Shown here in pieces: positions 38,400 to 51,280 of a stretch of DNA of 64,000 bases (position 1 is the first letter of the stretch; the number at the start of each line of letters is the position of its first letter). Both the position numbers and the translations under genes were made by a program. Source of the stretch: Chionis minor (taxonomy: Eukaryota; Chordata; Aves; Charadriiformes; Chionididae); assembly GCA_013398295.1 (NCBI GenBank), contig VZSF01000867.1, positions 372,001 through 436,000 of the forward strand, written 5' to 3'. Under the pieces are notes generated by a model. It did no database searches, was not told the DNA's origin, and saw only the letters and a program-made list of their open reading frames with translations.

Positions 38400-39560
38400 A
38401 AGCAGCTAATTGCAACGCATCAGGAACACGCAGGAATTAGCTGTAGCAGCAGTGTCAGCAGCAGTGGGTGTCTCTTCCAGCCTCTTCACACTCAGGCGAT
38501 GCAACCCATCATGCAACCGAGGTAGAGCTTGGGAGAGGAAAGCACGGGACAAGACTCTTGCAGGAAACTCTGGTTCTTATGGGATTATTTATGCTTCCTA
38601 AACAATTCTAGTTTTTTATTTTGGCACATCCACAGTAGGTTGTAAATGCTGAATACAAATCTGTGTCTGCAGCTGCTGCTTTTGTTTTGCAAGCTTCAGA
38701 GTGATATTTCCATATGATAGTTGCAGCTGAAAATGGATGGCATTCATATTCAGACATTTCTTGCCACAGCCTTTACCTTTTGCGATGCTAAATGCTGCTC
38801 TTTGCCACCCAGGGAAAAGTGTGTTTTTAGAGATTAATGTGGATATTTATTCGTGCAATTTAGATTAACCCTAGTGGGAGCCTTCTGGAAATGGCTCGTG
38901 TTTCCACAGCTGACTTTTCACTTTGCCCGCTATCAGGAGTAGGTAACAATAGTAACATTTGCTACCACAACTTTTGACGATGGGTGTCCAGAAGTATCAC
39001 TCGCAGGCCACTTGCAATGTACCTGAAGAGACCATCCCAAAAGGCCTCCCCACCCACCCTTCCCAGCAGCAGCATTTCACCCTTCCTTTAATGGTCGGGC
39101 CCTGTGTGTCCACTGGGGTGGGCCAGGGCTGGTGCTGGCGAGCGGCTCTGGGGCAGACCCCTCCTGAACACCCCACAGCAGACCCCAGTGACCTCCCTGC
39201 AGGGATGGTGGGAAGAAGTTGCAAAGGTTCATTTCCACTTCTGAGCAATGGCCAGGGTATTGTCAAGTTGCCCAAAGCCTCCCGCTGCCCTACACCATGC
39301 TCAGAGGTTTGAATGACTGAAGAAAAGTGCCGGCAGTGGTGCTTGGTCTAGAAGTGATGATGCAGGAGAAGTGCTGGGACCCTGCCACGCCCATCTCAGC
39401 TCACCCCTGGGAATGAGAATTAGCCAAGAGCTGCACATAATTGAAGGAGCCATTTGCAGTGCAGGGAAGGTCTCATTGGGTCCCAGTAACACCAGTACAG
39501 CTGTGGGGAGTCCTGAGCATCACCTACTGGTCCCCTTGAAGAGGCACTAATAGGCATAGA
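38400..39560. other. GC-richer island of unknown nature
   Basis: The GC-richest part of the window, strongest at 39040-39300. It has overlapping frames on both strands (38959-39312 plus, 38997-39275 minus, 39301-39492 minus). No frame shows a known domain. 38435-38480 carries AGCAGC-type low complexity. CpG is present but sparse, so this is not a classic CpG-island promoter. A decayed retroposon, lncRNA exon or conserved regulatory block are all possible. Confidence 0.4.
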
Positions 39561-42500
39561 AATACCTTTCTTCTATAGAACCCTCAAAAGTATGTGGGCA
39601 GGATGTGTCTATGAAAGGAACTACTCATTAGAAAAAGGCAGCCTTAAGTTTTCAAGTGGACTGTGGGCACATGCTCCCCCTAGTCAGCAAAACATAGTAA
39701 TAATTAAAAAACCCAACAGCGTTACTAGATCGTACCTGCTGCAGCTTAGGGCACCTCTAGCTAATTCTTTGAACAAATGAGAACAGCTCTTTCACCTCCC
39801 CCATACATCTTAGATTTTTATCCCTGCTGTCTCCATTGTGTTTCTGCACTTACTAGTAGCAGCCGTTAGGATCCAACTTGTGGGAGGGAAACATTCCCAC
39901 AATTTTTGGTCATGTAAATTGTGCCAGTAGCTCAAGGATTACTGCAGTAAATGTTGAAGACAGGATCAGACTCAAGTAAACATGATGTGCATATGTAGGA
40001 ATTGGAAGGTCTTTTCCTGATTGATGCCTGCGGCTAGTTGATCAGGCAAAATCACCTATATGCTGTGGTGTCACCTGGACTACCTAGAGCACAGCCGATT
40101 CATGCCATAAATTTAAATAACTGATATGGGCAGAACACTATTTGACAAACCAAAATGACTTTTTGTTGAGAAATGAGAAACTGCATATTTGGCGTCTTAA
40201 GGTAACAGAGCAGCAGTTCAAATCCACCACCCTTATAGCAACATGCTTCCTTTGGCAGAAAGCCATTACACTGCAAATATTTATATATACATAAATGTTA
40301 TTCCTGGATTACAGATATCAATTCTGCTCCTGTAGGTGGATAATCTCTTGAATCCTCCAAATTAATCGTATAGAACAGCTGAGAGAACCATAGTGCATCA
40401 AGATTGCTATCGCTCCAAACAGTTTGTGTGACCCTTGACTTTCTCAAATATGTCATCTCTATGACTAGCCACATTCCTTTCAAATACTACCGAGTCTGTG
40501 CAGAATCTATACCTCTTAGGACTAGCTAGTCAAATCAATCCTATAGCTCTTGGCAGCAGCTCTCCAATATATCTTTCTATTAGTGGAACGACCATTCTCT
40601 AATCTTTTGTTATTGTTATAAGAATTTAATTTCTTTTATTATTTCACAAGTAGAGGTAAGATATGCATATGTTTTAAGACATATGATGATTTGATGTTAA
40701 AGGGTGTTGTTTTGAATATATGCTATTACAACAACTTCATAAGCAGTTGTACACTAGAGTATCTTTGCTGACTCAAAACTGGGTTAGTATCCTCCTTAGA
40801 AAAACTTGTTAAAACATATTTTAGTTTATTATTTAGGAACTGGAGGGGAAAGGAACAGAGATGGGCTTAAACTATATTGCTATTGTGTTAAGCCATTATG
40901 ACTCCATGCTTATCTCTTTGTTGTTGTTGTCATTGTTTAGACCTATACATTTAACAGTAAGAGAGGTTTTTAAAGTGTGTCTTGATGAAATGGTTTAGAA
41001 TTTTGAAAGTAATGGGACTAATACTCCAAACAGACATAAACAGTGCTCTACTAGATCTCCCCTAGATACGGTATTTCTGCAGCGTGCTCCATTTCACAGA
41101 ATAGAAGCCGTAAGGCAGAAGACGACTGTATCAAAGGCATCAGTAGACCCTGGGCCTTTTGACTGTCAAAAATGTATTTCATTTACAAGACTATCCTTCT
41201 TCAATATCAGTATGTTCTTTATTGTTGTCTCTGCAACTATCCACACGTACTTGGTTGCTCATCATACATTGTTCTTGACTGAATATACGTTTTAACATTC
41301 TCTCTCCTGTGCTCATTAACAGGGACTGAAACATTGCTGTGTGGTATTTCTGCCTTAAGAAAGTCGTGTGGTCATTTGTTTAACATAAATATTTGGACTG
41401 ACTACAGTCTAGAAAGAAGTTATATTGATATCGTGTAAGGGCTGCTTTTGTCTACGTGACTACAATTATTTTACCTCTGACATTGAAGTTATAAGCAGTG
41501 AAGTATCTTACAAGAAAATGGAAAAAAAATTAATTTAAAAAAACTAATGAAAATATTTTTTTTTTCCTCCCCCATTATAGAAGTGAACGTTCACTCAAAA
41601 TAGGCTAGAACTAACTATATGTTTATAACGAAAAATATAAAACATTAATATCAGACTTATTCAGCTGAATTGTGGAGGAGACACAAGAGAACAGTTTCCT
41701 CTTATCTGTAGCTACCTTGGGAACTTATAGGCCTATATAGCATCATACTTGGATGTTTTCACTACCCTTGGGAAGAGAATAATGCTCTCCACTGTTTATA
41801 TATTTATTGTTCACTGATTAGCTGCTATAGAAATAATAGTGACACTGAACAAGTTCATTTAGAAAAATTTCCCTGGAGCCTTTTGCTCTATGCTCTCTAT
41901 TTCCCAACTTTACATCCATCTGCAAATACTTTCCTTGATGATCAACATATCTCTGCATGCATTCTTGCCTTCACTGTAATCTTTCTTCTTTTCTGTAATG
42001 AAATAGGTCATCATTCAGCACAAATAACTGTTCCTTTTCCCTTCTTTCTTCTCTTCAAGTTGATCTGAACTTGCAAGAAAATTTCTGCTTTTCTAAATAA
42101 ATTCTATTTAAAATGTAGATTTCTTGCTGGGGAAAAAAAAAAATCATGAGTTTATTTAATGTAGCAAGGAAAAGCCCCTAAAGATGAGATAGTAAAGCAT
42201 TCTTTTTGTAAATAAATGGAAATTTAGCAGGGGGGGAAGATAAGTTTGCTTTTGCTTTCAGAAAATATGAAGACAAATTTCCATCTATGTTTCTTAGGGA
42301 AACAAAGCAAATTGAAATCAACTGCTATAGCTGGATAGAAAGAATTTAGTCAGTCTGTTCTCATTATTCAATGACTGGTTTGCTTTTCTATTTTCCTTTA
42401 ACCCTAATGTAGTCTGTGAGCAAGTGGTTGTCTAATGCACTTACTTTATTGAGCTAAGACATGAGCTTATTCATTTTTCATCCCTTGGTGTGACGTAATT

Positions 42501-45500
42501 TCATGATGCTAAAATCCTAAAACAGACTTGATATAAATTTGATTTTGTGTGTGTGGATTGATTTTATTAAAAATAAAATACAATGCAAATACAATGCACT
42601 TTGACTTGTTAAAGTAAACTTGTAGAAAGTGTGGGTAGTGTTGGAGCTTTCTAGCAAGCATTTTTCCATGAGGGCATTCCAGATACGTACTGACACATTA
42701 TGTAAATTTGTCATTGTGATTTACACTCTTTAATGACCTCAAGATGCTCCAGACTTACTTTCAGATGCACATAGACAATAAATGAAGAACAGTAAGATGT
42801 ATGAAATTAGGCCAAAAAGTCAAGACACGTCAAAGTAATATGAGTGGCAAACATGAAACAGTCAGGCAACATCATTCTTCCTAGAAGTCCAGCTATGTTG
42901 AACCAATATAAATATTTGATGTGATAGGAAAAAAAAAAGGCTCAGCAGCAGCAATATTTTGCTTGGGGAGGTAAAGTTCAGCTGTTACTTCCTCACATCT
43001 CCCAGGCATACTGTGCAACGGATTGGTGTGGTCTGGATGAAAGAAAGCACAAAAGTGTCCAGAATGGAGAGGAAAAAAGGCTGACGTTTGATCCCACTAA
43101 AATAAGAGCTTTGTTATCTCTTTTTTTTTTACCACGATCAGAATAATTTGATGTTTCAGATTTAACTAGCATACTTACTCTATCTGTAATGACCATCACT
43201 GAGATGGTCTTAGGTAGGAGACAACTTCTATATCTCAGAGATATCAAATAATTTTCTGACTATTGTGCTTCTACAAATATTATGTTTTTAAACGGTTATG
43301 AATAGAGATTTTGGCATAAAACCTTTATAACAGTATTTGGGAAGATTACCAAAATGCAGAAGGGTATGTATACTTAGGTTACTGATGTCTAATAGCAACA
43401 AAAAATCAGCTGATCTGAAGTAAAATATTCTTGGAGTCAAGGGCTACTTTTAAGGCTGAGTCTTTTGAAGTAGAAGGTAGTTGCCTATTAAATGATATTT
43501 TCTTTTTGTTAAATCAGGCATTTCAGGCAGAAATTATGACTGTAGTTTACCACTGGAATAAGAAAGCTTTGCAATCTGGACCATTCTCAAGTCCTGTTGA
43601 GGTGAACTGGACTTGGGTCATACCCTGGAGGAGGGACAGTGAGAGAAATTGCCCTCAGCTCAAGATGCTTTCATGTTCACCTGAGCAGAAATTTTTAGTT
43701 TCCAAGTAGCCATTGTAGAAACAAAAGTTCAAACTAGAAGGTCAGGACTGTAGATGGCTATAGTAATTGAACTTTGCTTTCTCTGTAATTGTTCCTCCAG
43801 ATCAGAGTTAGCATATTAGCAGAGCAGCGTGAGGAAGCTGCTATCTATATAACATCTGTTTTCTGGCTAGAATACCTCAGTTCTCACAGTTAACCATCAA
43901 GCACCTTTTGGCAACTCTAAATTCACTTCAGATTCTTCATTAAGCCTCACTTTAAATGCAAAGCTTCTCTGATACTCTGTGAGCCTGGGACCATCCTTAC
44001 ATAAATGAGTCAACTAAGACTGACCTTCAAGATATGAAGCAGGCGCTGACACAGTAGCTCTGTTTTAATTTCTGTTATATACATGTGAGTATTAACCACA
44101 ATATAGCAATAAAAAGATATTGCTACTCACTCTATACGATTATATTATTTGATTTCTACTGTGGACCTCAAAGTAGGACCTCTGCCATTTTCTTTGAATA
44201 GCCTCAACTTGACCTCTCATTTTATAACTAATCCCCCTTGGTCAAGTCAATAAAAAGATTTTTAATCTCTCCTTTTATCTCTATATCTGTATGAATATGC
44301 ATGATAGACAAACGGATAACTCATGAGGTAAAATTATTACTCTCAATAGAAGGATGAGGCCAAGTTTTTCCAGACTTTTTATGGTGGAATAGACAGGATG
44401 TTTGCTAGAGAATTAATTTTTCTTTTGAGCCCCTGGTAGTTTTTTGTGGGTTTGGGCAATGGCATGAAGTAAAAGAATGATAAAATATTTTTCCAAAGAA
44501 ATAAGCAGAAAAACAGAAAATAAATTGCAGGTTTAAAAACTTCATAAGAGTCATAGTTATTTCGTAGTATGTATAAATAAACAGGTTACATGGCTACTGA
44601 GTAACAGGGGTTTATGGTGACTGCAGAACCTGATTCAGCAGCAGCTCCATCAGGCTCTGAGGGCCGTGATTCAGCAGCATGTTAAACTCAAATCCAACAC
44701 TTTTTCTGTTATCTGTGCTGAAGTTACTACAGACTCTGTCTTCTGTTTTGTTTGCTGTTTTTCCTTAGACTTAATTCAATGAAAGTCATCTTGCTCATTT
44801 TCAACAGCACTTTAAACAGCTTGTGCCAGTATTCATTTTCATTCATAAAGGCTAATTCACTATTTCATTTGTTTGCTGAACTATGTAGCAAGCTTTCATC
44901 TGAACCCACTGGCTTCTCCCTTTTTAGCTATCACTTCTCCAATGCAAAGTATTGAAAGTTGTGTGATTTCCTTTCATCCGCTTTCCATCCTTTTTTGTGG
45001 AAAGTGGCTGTATGCTTACAAAGAAAAGAGCAGCATGCCCCCCCTTTCCCCCTCAGCTGCCACAATGTGTAATACGGTTTAATGTTTGAGTTACGTATGG
45101 GCTTTGGTGCAGACCATGTGCAATTTATGGGCTCTGTACTCCAATTTCTGCCCTTACGTGTTTGTGTGTAAGGTCAAAGCAGTCAGACCGACTGTTACTG
45201 GGGATTATTTTTATCACATATCATGATGAAAAGGAAGAGGGAAACTGGTGGAAAACAATGGTATAGATCATAGCTCACTGAACTATCAAAACAATTCCTT
45301 TTGGGAACCGCTGTAGAAAATTATGAGAATATTATCTTTGAAATTCCTGAGTTGTTATAGCTGTCATACCAGAACAGTTCTAAGTAATAGAAATAAATAT
45401 GATTTTGTTTGTTTGCAATGCTATTCATCACTAGACAACTAACTTATTTGGGGGAGTTGAGTGATTTATCATATCTTGAATCAGCATTATTTCAAGCATA

Positions 45501-46185
45501 TTTTTTTAATTTACATATCCATCTATAGCATAATACATCTGAAAATCATCAAGACTGTGAATGGTATGGAAAATAGACCTTTAATGAAATGTGTCAGAGC
45601 TGTTATCACGTAGCTTGTTTAGAAAATGAGCACATTCAGCATACATACAATTACACACCATACTGTTTTGTAGTAATACTTTATCCACGCGTCTCTGCAT
45701 GATAGTCTTTTGGCTGTGAAAAAAGGTTTCAGGAATGGTATCCTGCTTCTTTTTTAAATCTGTCAAGTGGATGTTTGGTGTATTTTGGGAGAAGGCAGGA
45801 GGGCCTAAAGAAAAAAAGTCTCAATGATGAGATTTTTTTGAAGTTCATTTAACTGTATTAAACAAAAAGGCCTAAACATGCACAAACTTCTACACCACGA
45901 CTTAAACAGAACATATTTCATGCTAAAAGCTATTGGTTGTTTTAATAAACTCTGCTGTCTTAATAAATGTAATACAGTGAGAGAAAAATTATGCTGCAGA
46001 TCATTATATGAGGTTTTTATTTAATGATTTTTATTAGAGAGTGTTGGGGATAGGCAGGGATGTGCAAGGGCTGAGTTTCATTTCAGGCTTTTTGACAGTC
46101 TTGAATAATAATGGAAAAGATAATTAGAACAAGAACCTAAAATCAATGAAAATATTTCCAGTGATTACAATGGGATAAGAATTTG
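39561..46185. other. AT-rich non-coding stretch with one short hairpin
   Basis: TTGTGGGA (39878-39885) and TCCCACAA (39895-39902) form an 8-base-arm hairpin with a 9-base loop. Nothing else gene-like was recognised. A 92-codon plus frame at 43431-43709 is unsupported. Confidence 0.5.
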
Positions 46186-46320
46186 GTCTGTTTCCCTTTC
46201 ACAAAATGAAGATATAATAGTGCTTACCTATCTCACATGGGAGTCCTGAGAATGAAAACATTACACTGAAAATAATGTGGGTCAAGTTATTACTAAGAAA
46301 ATATATAATAGGTGCCTAGT
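46186..46320 (+). mobile_element. Probable MIR-type SINE relic
   Basis: Sense-strand collinear match to the MIR core and 3' half: 'tttccctttcacaaaatgaa', then 'gatataatagtgcttaccta', 'tctcacatgggagtcctgag', and a final 'aatataggtgcct'-like end. These correspond to tttcctcatctgtaaaatgg, ataataatacttaccta, cctcacagggttgttgtgag and the tail. Judged by eye. Confidence 0.6.
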
Positions 46321-47834
46321 TATGACTGAGAAATTCAATGATCAGATCAGGTTACCAAAATCCTTTTGCCATGCATGGCACAGTGGAGATCTGTGGTTTC
46401 TTCCTCAAAATATAATTTAAAAATTGTAGAAAATAAGTGCTCATTCAGCATGAAAACGTAGTAACAAAAGAAACTCAACAGTTACTGCAAAATCACAGTG
46501 TGAATGCAATACAGGCCCTTGCCTTAAAATGTTGGTCATGGAAGGCAAGAAAAAAGATATTTTTTTTTATTCCTTGTTCAGAACTGATATTCTTTTACCA
46601 TTCTCAAGTAATTTAAAAGATTAGTCTCTCTTTTCCATGCATACTACTTCAAATTCCTGTATGAAAGAAACTAAGAAAATATTAGCCCTCTACAGTGGTT
46701 TCTTGATTAAAACTCCAAAGACAAAAACTGAGATCGTGACCTGGACTAAGTACTATCCCTCTGTCCTTCATCAAATTAGCATGAAAAGAGAAAGCAAATA
46801 TTAATATTGTTAATTTGGAGAATTTGGAGAAACAGAATATGAACATGAATGCTTTTATCACAACTGCCTTTTGTTGAGGGGGTTAAAAATGATGACATCT
46901 GGAACTAAATGTTTTAAATTATAATGGATTGGAGTATACAGTCAAACTGAATTCAATAAAATGGAAAACAGGTTTCACAACGGCGTAAATGAGTGAAAGG
47001 GAACAATATCAATCTGAAAAACACAGAATATGGCAAGGCAATCATTCATAAACAAATTTTAAAACAAAATAATGTTCATGCAGTCTGTGAAGAAGTTCTA
47101 ATAATGATATACTATTAAGAATGTTTAAATGCATTTTACACACCCTGAATAAGTTTTCTTTCTAATGGTGTTCCCTTACCTTTTTAGGTATGAAGTAATA
47201 CCTACATTAATTCCTAATTAGAGATTAAGTGACTGGTTTTATTTCTGTAACTCCTTTTTAGAAACCTACGTATATGTTGCGTGCAGTAAGTAAGTATAGA
47301 GAATGTGGATAAACTAGAATTTTACGACAGTAATTTGTTAATATGCTTATAGATTTATTTTTTTTTAAAAAAAAGGGAAAAAAACCTAACAAACTTTCCT
47401 CTCCCAATTCATATCTGTTTAAGGGGATAGAATTTATGACTTCATCTTGTTTTTTCCTTTCAAATGCAAATTCAGTGAATTTCTTGTAAGGTTTATTTAA
47501 ATATTTACATAAAATTAAAGCATGGCAAATTAATTGCCATCCAGACTTCAACATTTTTGCCAATATTTGACAAAGTTCGGGTATGTGTTACCCAAGTTCC
47601 TTAATATTTTCTAGTTCTGCAGCTGAAAAATATAATTACAGACATTATTTCTGGCTTCCTCAGAATGAAAAATGTAGTTTTACAAGGATGGCTGTGTTCT
47701 CTGTAGTTTACAAATCTTGTAAACTACTGTATGTTACTGGACTGACGAGACCATACTAAAACTTTCTGACTTCAGTGGGAAGCTGCCTGGGAGTAAGAGT
47801 TCCTCCTAGAAAGCACCTTGAAGTGTCAGTAGGG
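46321..47834. other. AT-rich non-coding stretch, nothing recognised
   Basis: No gene or repeat recognised. A 101-codon minus frame (47258-47563) has no domain. Confidence 0.5.
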
Positions 47835-48060
47835 AAAAGGTAGGGAATAATAACTTGATCTTGCTCATAATGTCTTGGAGACACCTGCCTAAATTAGCAA
47901 GTGGCACGTTTAAAAGACAAAGAAGTTCTTTTCTTCTATTACTTAAATTATGTAAATTATTGTTGGAGGATGTTGTTGATGCTGAATGTATAGATAGGTT
48001 CAAAAAGGGATTAGAATATAAAAACCCCTATGGAAGGTAGAGCCATAGGATACAGCTCAA
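47835..48060 (+). mobile_element. Old CR1/L3-like LINE 3' fragment
   Basis: The plus strand has a 'ggcacgtttaaaagacaaag' block, a 'tacttaaattatgtaaa' block, then 'ttggaggatgttgttgatgc' and 'aggttcaaaaagggattaga' (about 47963-48016). This is the order seen at the end of CR1-group ORF2 and into the 3' UTR. The frame at 47855-48040 ends in 'EDVVDAECIDRFKKGLEY', matching the C-terminal ORF2 signature (E-V-V-[DE]-[AS]...FK). There is no 3' octamer tail. It is older and of a different subfamily from the 11-kb copy. Confidence 0.75.
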
Positions 48061-49239
48061 ATTTCTGGTTGACAAAAAATGCTGAGTACTTTAAGATCAC
48101 ACCACATTTGGTTTGTATGAACACTACATAAGATCACACGTAGTTTCCACAGTTTAAAAGCTGAACAGCACGTTTTGGTCCCTTTTTAGTCCCTCTGAGC
48201 ACATTTTTCCAGCAAATGTCTTATTTTTCTTGAAATGTGTAAACAGATCATTCAGGGGAAGAGGAACTGTACTTCACCATCCTTTCTCTGTTAGTCAGGC
48301 AAGTTAACTTGTCTGGCCTGACACTCTTTGACAGCTTTTTTTTTCCCTTCTCCCAGAGAACAAAAAACCAGCCAGATAATAAAACATCTTAATAAAATGA
48401 GCTTCTTCAAAACAGTTTAGTCTTTCCTTTCACCCATAGATATGGATAAGCATTTGAAACAAGAAAAAAGTTTTCTGAATACTTACTCAGATTAAACCTT
48501 CTTTTGTGAAAATCTTGCATTCTTTTCATCCTTATTTGGTCCCCTATTTGTATGGCTTTTTTTTTCTTGCTTTTTTTTTTCCCCAGTCTCAGATACAATT
48601 TTTGTTAGGAAGCCCCTTCAAACTTTCTTATTGCATAAACTAACTCATTTTTTACCATTAAATTTATTTCTATTGCAGGGATGGATAAACCTTGTCACTG
48701 CAGCAAGGCTGGGTTATTCCCCATTTAGTAGATTCCTCTTTGTTGTTTCTTTAAGGGCTGTTGTTGCGATCCCTTAATTTTTATTCTACTTGGTTTCCTT
48801 CTGATTTTATCGTATGAAGCTATGTTGGTATCCCACAAATCCACTGAGGTAAGCATGATATTTATAGATATTGATGCAGATACTTCTTTAACTACCTGCA
48901 TCAGCTTATTATTAACATAATCTGAATTTTGGCCTATTTCACTTATGTTTACAATAAACAGTTGAAATGAAGATGGTGGAGTCAAATTTGCAAAATTTGA
49001 GAGCAATGCAAAGAATGCACACCAAAATCTCCTATGACGTAAATGGCAAAGCAAGCACATATTCTTTTTTACATACCTTTTAACAAGGTTCAGATCATGA
49101 TGCTTCTCCAGCATAAACAATTAAAATAGTGCTTTAACTCACAGAAATTGTTTAATCATCAATAAAACACTAAATTAGTTTATTTGCCTCTAACCTACTT
49201 GTTTTGTTTTGTTTTTAAATTGAACTAATCAGTTATCCC
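48061..49239. other. AT-rich non-coding stretch, nothing recognised
   Basis: A 131-codon minus frame at 48725-49120 is among the longest in the window. It has no recognisable domain and no splice or start context I can support. Otherwise featureless. Confidence 0.5.
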
Positions 49240-49375
49240 CTTTATTAATCAGTTTCCCCATCTATACAGTGGGGGCTAATGCTTTCCTCTTAAAAATCCT
49301 GAGACTTAATATGTTAAAAGCAATTTCAGATCCTCAGGCTGAAGACACTCTGGCAGTGCTATGCACTTTTAATAT
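49240..49375 (+). mobile_element. MIR-type CORE-SINE relic (clearest copy)
   Basis: 'cagtttccccatctatacag', 'tgggggctaatgctttcctc', 'atcctgagacttaatatgtt', 'gcaatttcagatcctcaggc' and 'tggcagtgcta' appear in order. They follow the amniote MIR consensus (cagtttccccatctgtaaaa, tggggataatgatacttacc, gggttgtgaggattaatta, gctttgagatcctcagatga, ctatagaagtgcta). The 3' part with 'gagatcctcagatgaaagg' resembles MIR variants kept in sauropsids. Confidence 0.8.
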
Positions 49376-51258
49376 TAGAATATTTATAATCAAGCCCTTT
49401 ATCCTGGGCGACAAAATGTGCTTCTCTTAATGGAGATTTCCTCTTTTGTTAAAACAGTTTAGGAAAATAGCAGTCAGCATAGCAGTCAAAATCCTCAAAG
49501 AATTACCCTTGCTTGTGTTTCTGCCACAAGGTGGTGATTAAATAGCTGTGCGCATCATTTCACATAAACTGGGAATACTGTTTGGAGAATGTTGTGCATG
49601 GTAGTGAGTTAAATGCTAAGACCTTGACAATCTGCATATATAAAACAAATGTTTTCATAATATGAAAAATAAAACCATTCTTTTCTCTCAAGATTGCATA
49701 ATTTCAAGATCATCATCCATCTGTGTATATTCTTTTTTTTCCTTCTTTTCGCTTACTTTAATAGCTTTATTTTGCAACTTAATGTTTTTCTACCAGCAGG
49801 TGAAAGCATTCATAAATCTGTCACGAACAGTTGCCAATGAATATTCATATCTGAACTGTCTGATTGCAGTACTTTGACATTTTTATTTGATTCTAGCAGT
49901 AGAGCAAACTTAGACATGCTTCTTATTTCCTAATGTATTCTAATTGATACCTCAGCATTGTACTGCTGAGTAAGTTAATGCAATTGGTGACACAAAACTA
50001 CTAATTTGGAATATAAGCATACATGGAACAGGTGGTTTAAAAATAAAATAAAATACCTGACTACATGATAAAAGGGAACTACAAACTTTTACTTTTGTAT
50101 TATTTCTAAATTTGGCAAATATGTAGGGCCTTTTAAAGACAAAAGCTCCTACTATTCAGTCAGAACACTTACCCAACTATTTGACTGTTTATCTGTAACA
50201 TAGAAGGAGGAAGAAGAAGGCAGTCAAATATTTCTATTGAGTTTGTCTCAATTATCATTCCAATATTTGTTCATTCTCTACTGGCTTTGCTGTTTAGTCA
50301 TCAGAAGAAAAACGAGGGCATTGTAGTAGCTCCTTATAAACCATTGGTTTTGCTGCTTTGTTTAGGAAATAACACTTCTGTCCTCAAAAATTTATTGTGC
50401 CACTGACCTAGTATGTTGGGTTTGCTTTCTACAGCTAATGTTCTTCTTTCTATTAGCTGAGTCGTGTATGACAAGAAAAGTGTGTGCAGTATTTTTTTTT
50501 TCTTTTTTTTCTTCCCCCCCCCACCCCACCCCCGGCAACAATCTTTAATCTATGCTTTCTTAGAAGGAAGCAAGAATCGCAAGAATTTTAATTTTTCAGC
50601 TTTTCCTCAGTGGTTAGTTTACACACTAATGCCATTTCCACTTTTTTTCATAATCAAACTTAGGCTAGAAGTCAAGGGAGAATCTTAGGGAAACTGCATA
50701 CATAAATCCCATAGAAATAAATTATATTTTAACACCTACCTTCTAGTAGATGTCTTTGGAAATGTAAGCTTCCGCACTTTCTCTTAACTAGGAAGAAAAA
50801 AAAGTTACTGTGAAGGTGGGCAAGAAAAATATTCTAGTGCTCTTTTTCTTAAGCAGTCGTGTAAAATAGCCATGAAGAATGTGTGCTGTCACTAACCTGT
50901 AGGGAGATAAGATCAAAATGAATGCTTCAAGACACATGAGTGAAAGACAAAGTTTGTAAGCAATTAAGTGTGTTTGAGTGTGGTTTGAGTTCCTCACAGA
51001 GAAAATATTGTATACCCCAGGCCATAGGATTTACATCACTGCTGAAAATGAAGGGTGCAGTAGCAACAGTACCTTCCACAGTAGAAATGGCTGGTGTTCT
51101 AATGAGATCTTAAGTTAGGAGCTGATATTGCAAAACCATGAAATGCTTTGGACTCTGAAGATGACGCAATGCAAGTAATGATTGTACCTTTCAAGGAAGT
51201 CTTCCAACTGTTTCACAAGATGTGCTAACCCTAGTGAAAGAGGTGTGACATGACTTAT
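49376..51258. other. AT-rich non-coding stretch, nothing recognised
   Basis: Includes a T-rich then C-rich low-complexity segment at 50492-50533. No gene supported. Confidence 0.5.
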
Positions 51259-51280
51259 GATACTTGAATATTCAAGTATC
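51259..51280. repeat. Perfect 22-bp palindrome
   Basis: The left half GATACTTGAAT (51259-51269) is the exact reverse complement of the right half ATTCAAGTATC (51270-51280), with no spacer. Flanking bases do not extend the symmetry. Confidence 0.97.

Noticed and set aside
48725..49120. 131-codon minus-strand ORF, one of the longest in the window
   Set aside because: No recognisable motif, composition follows the AT-rich background, and no start or splice context.
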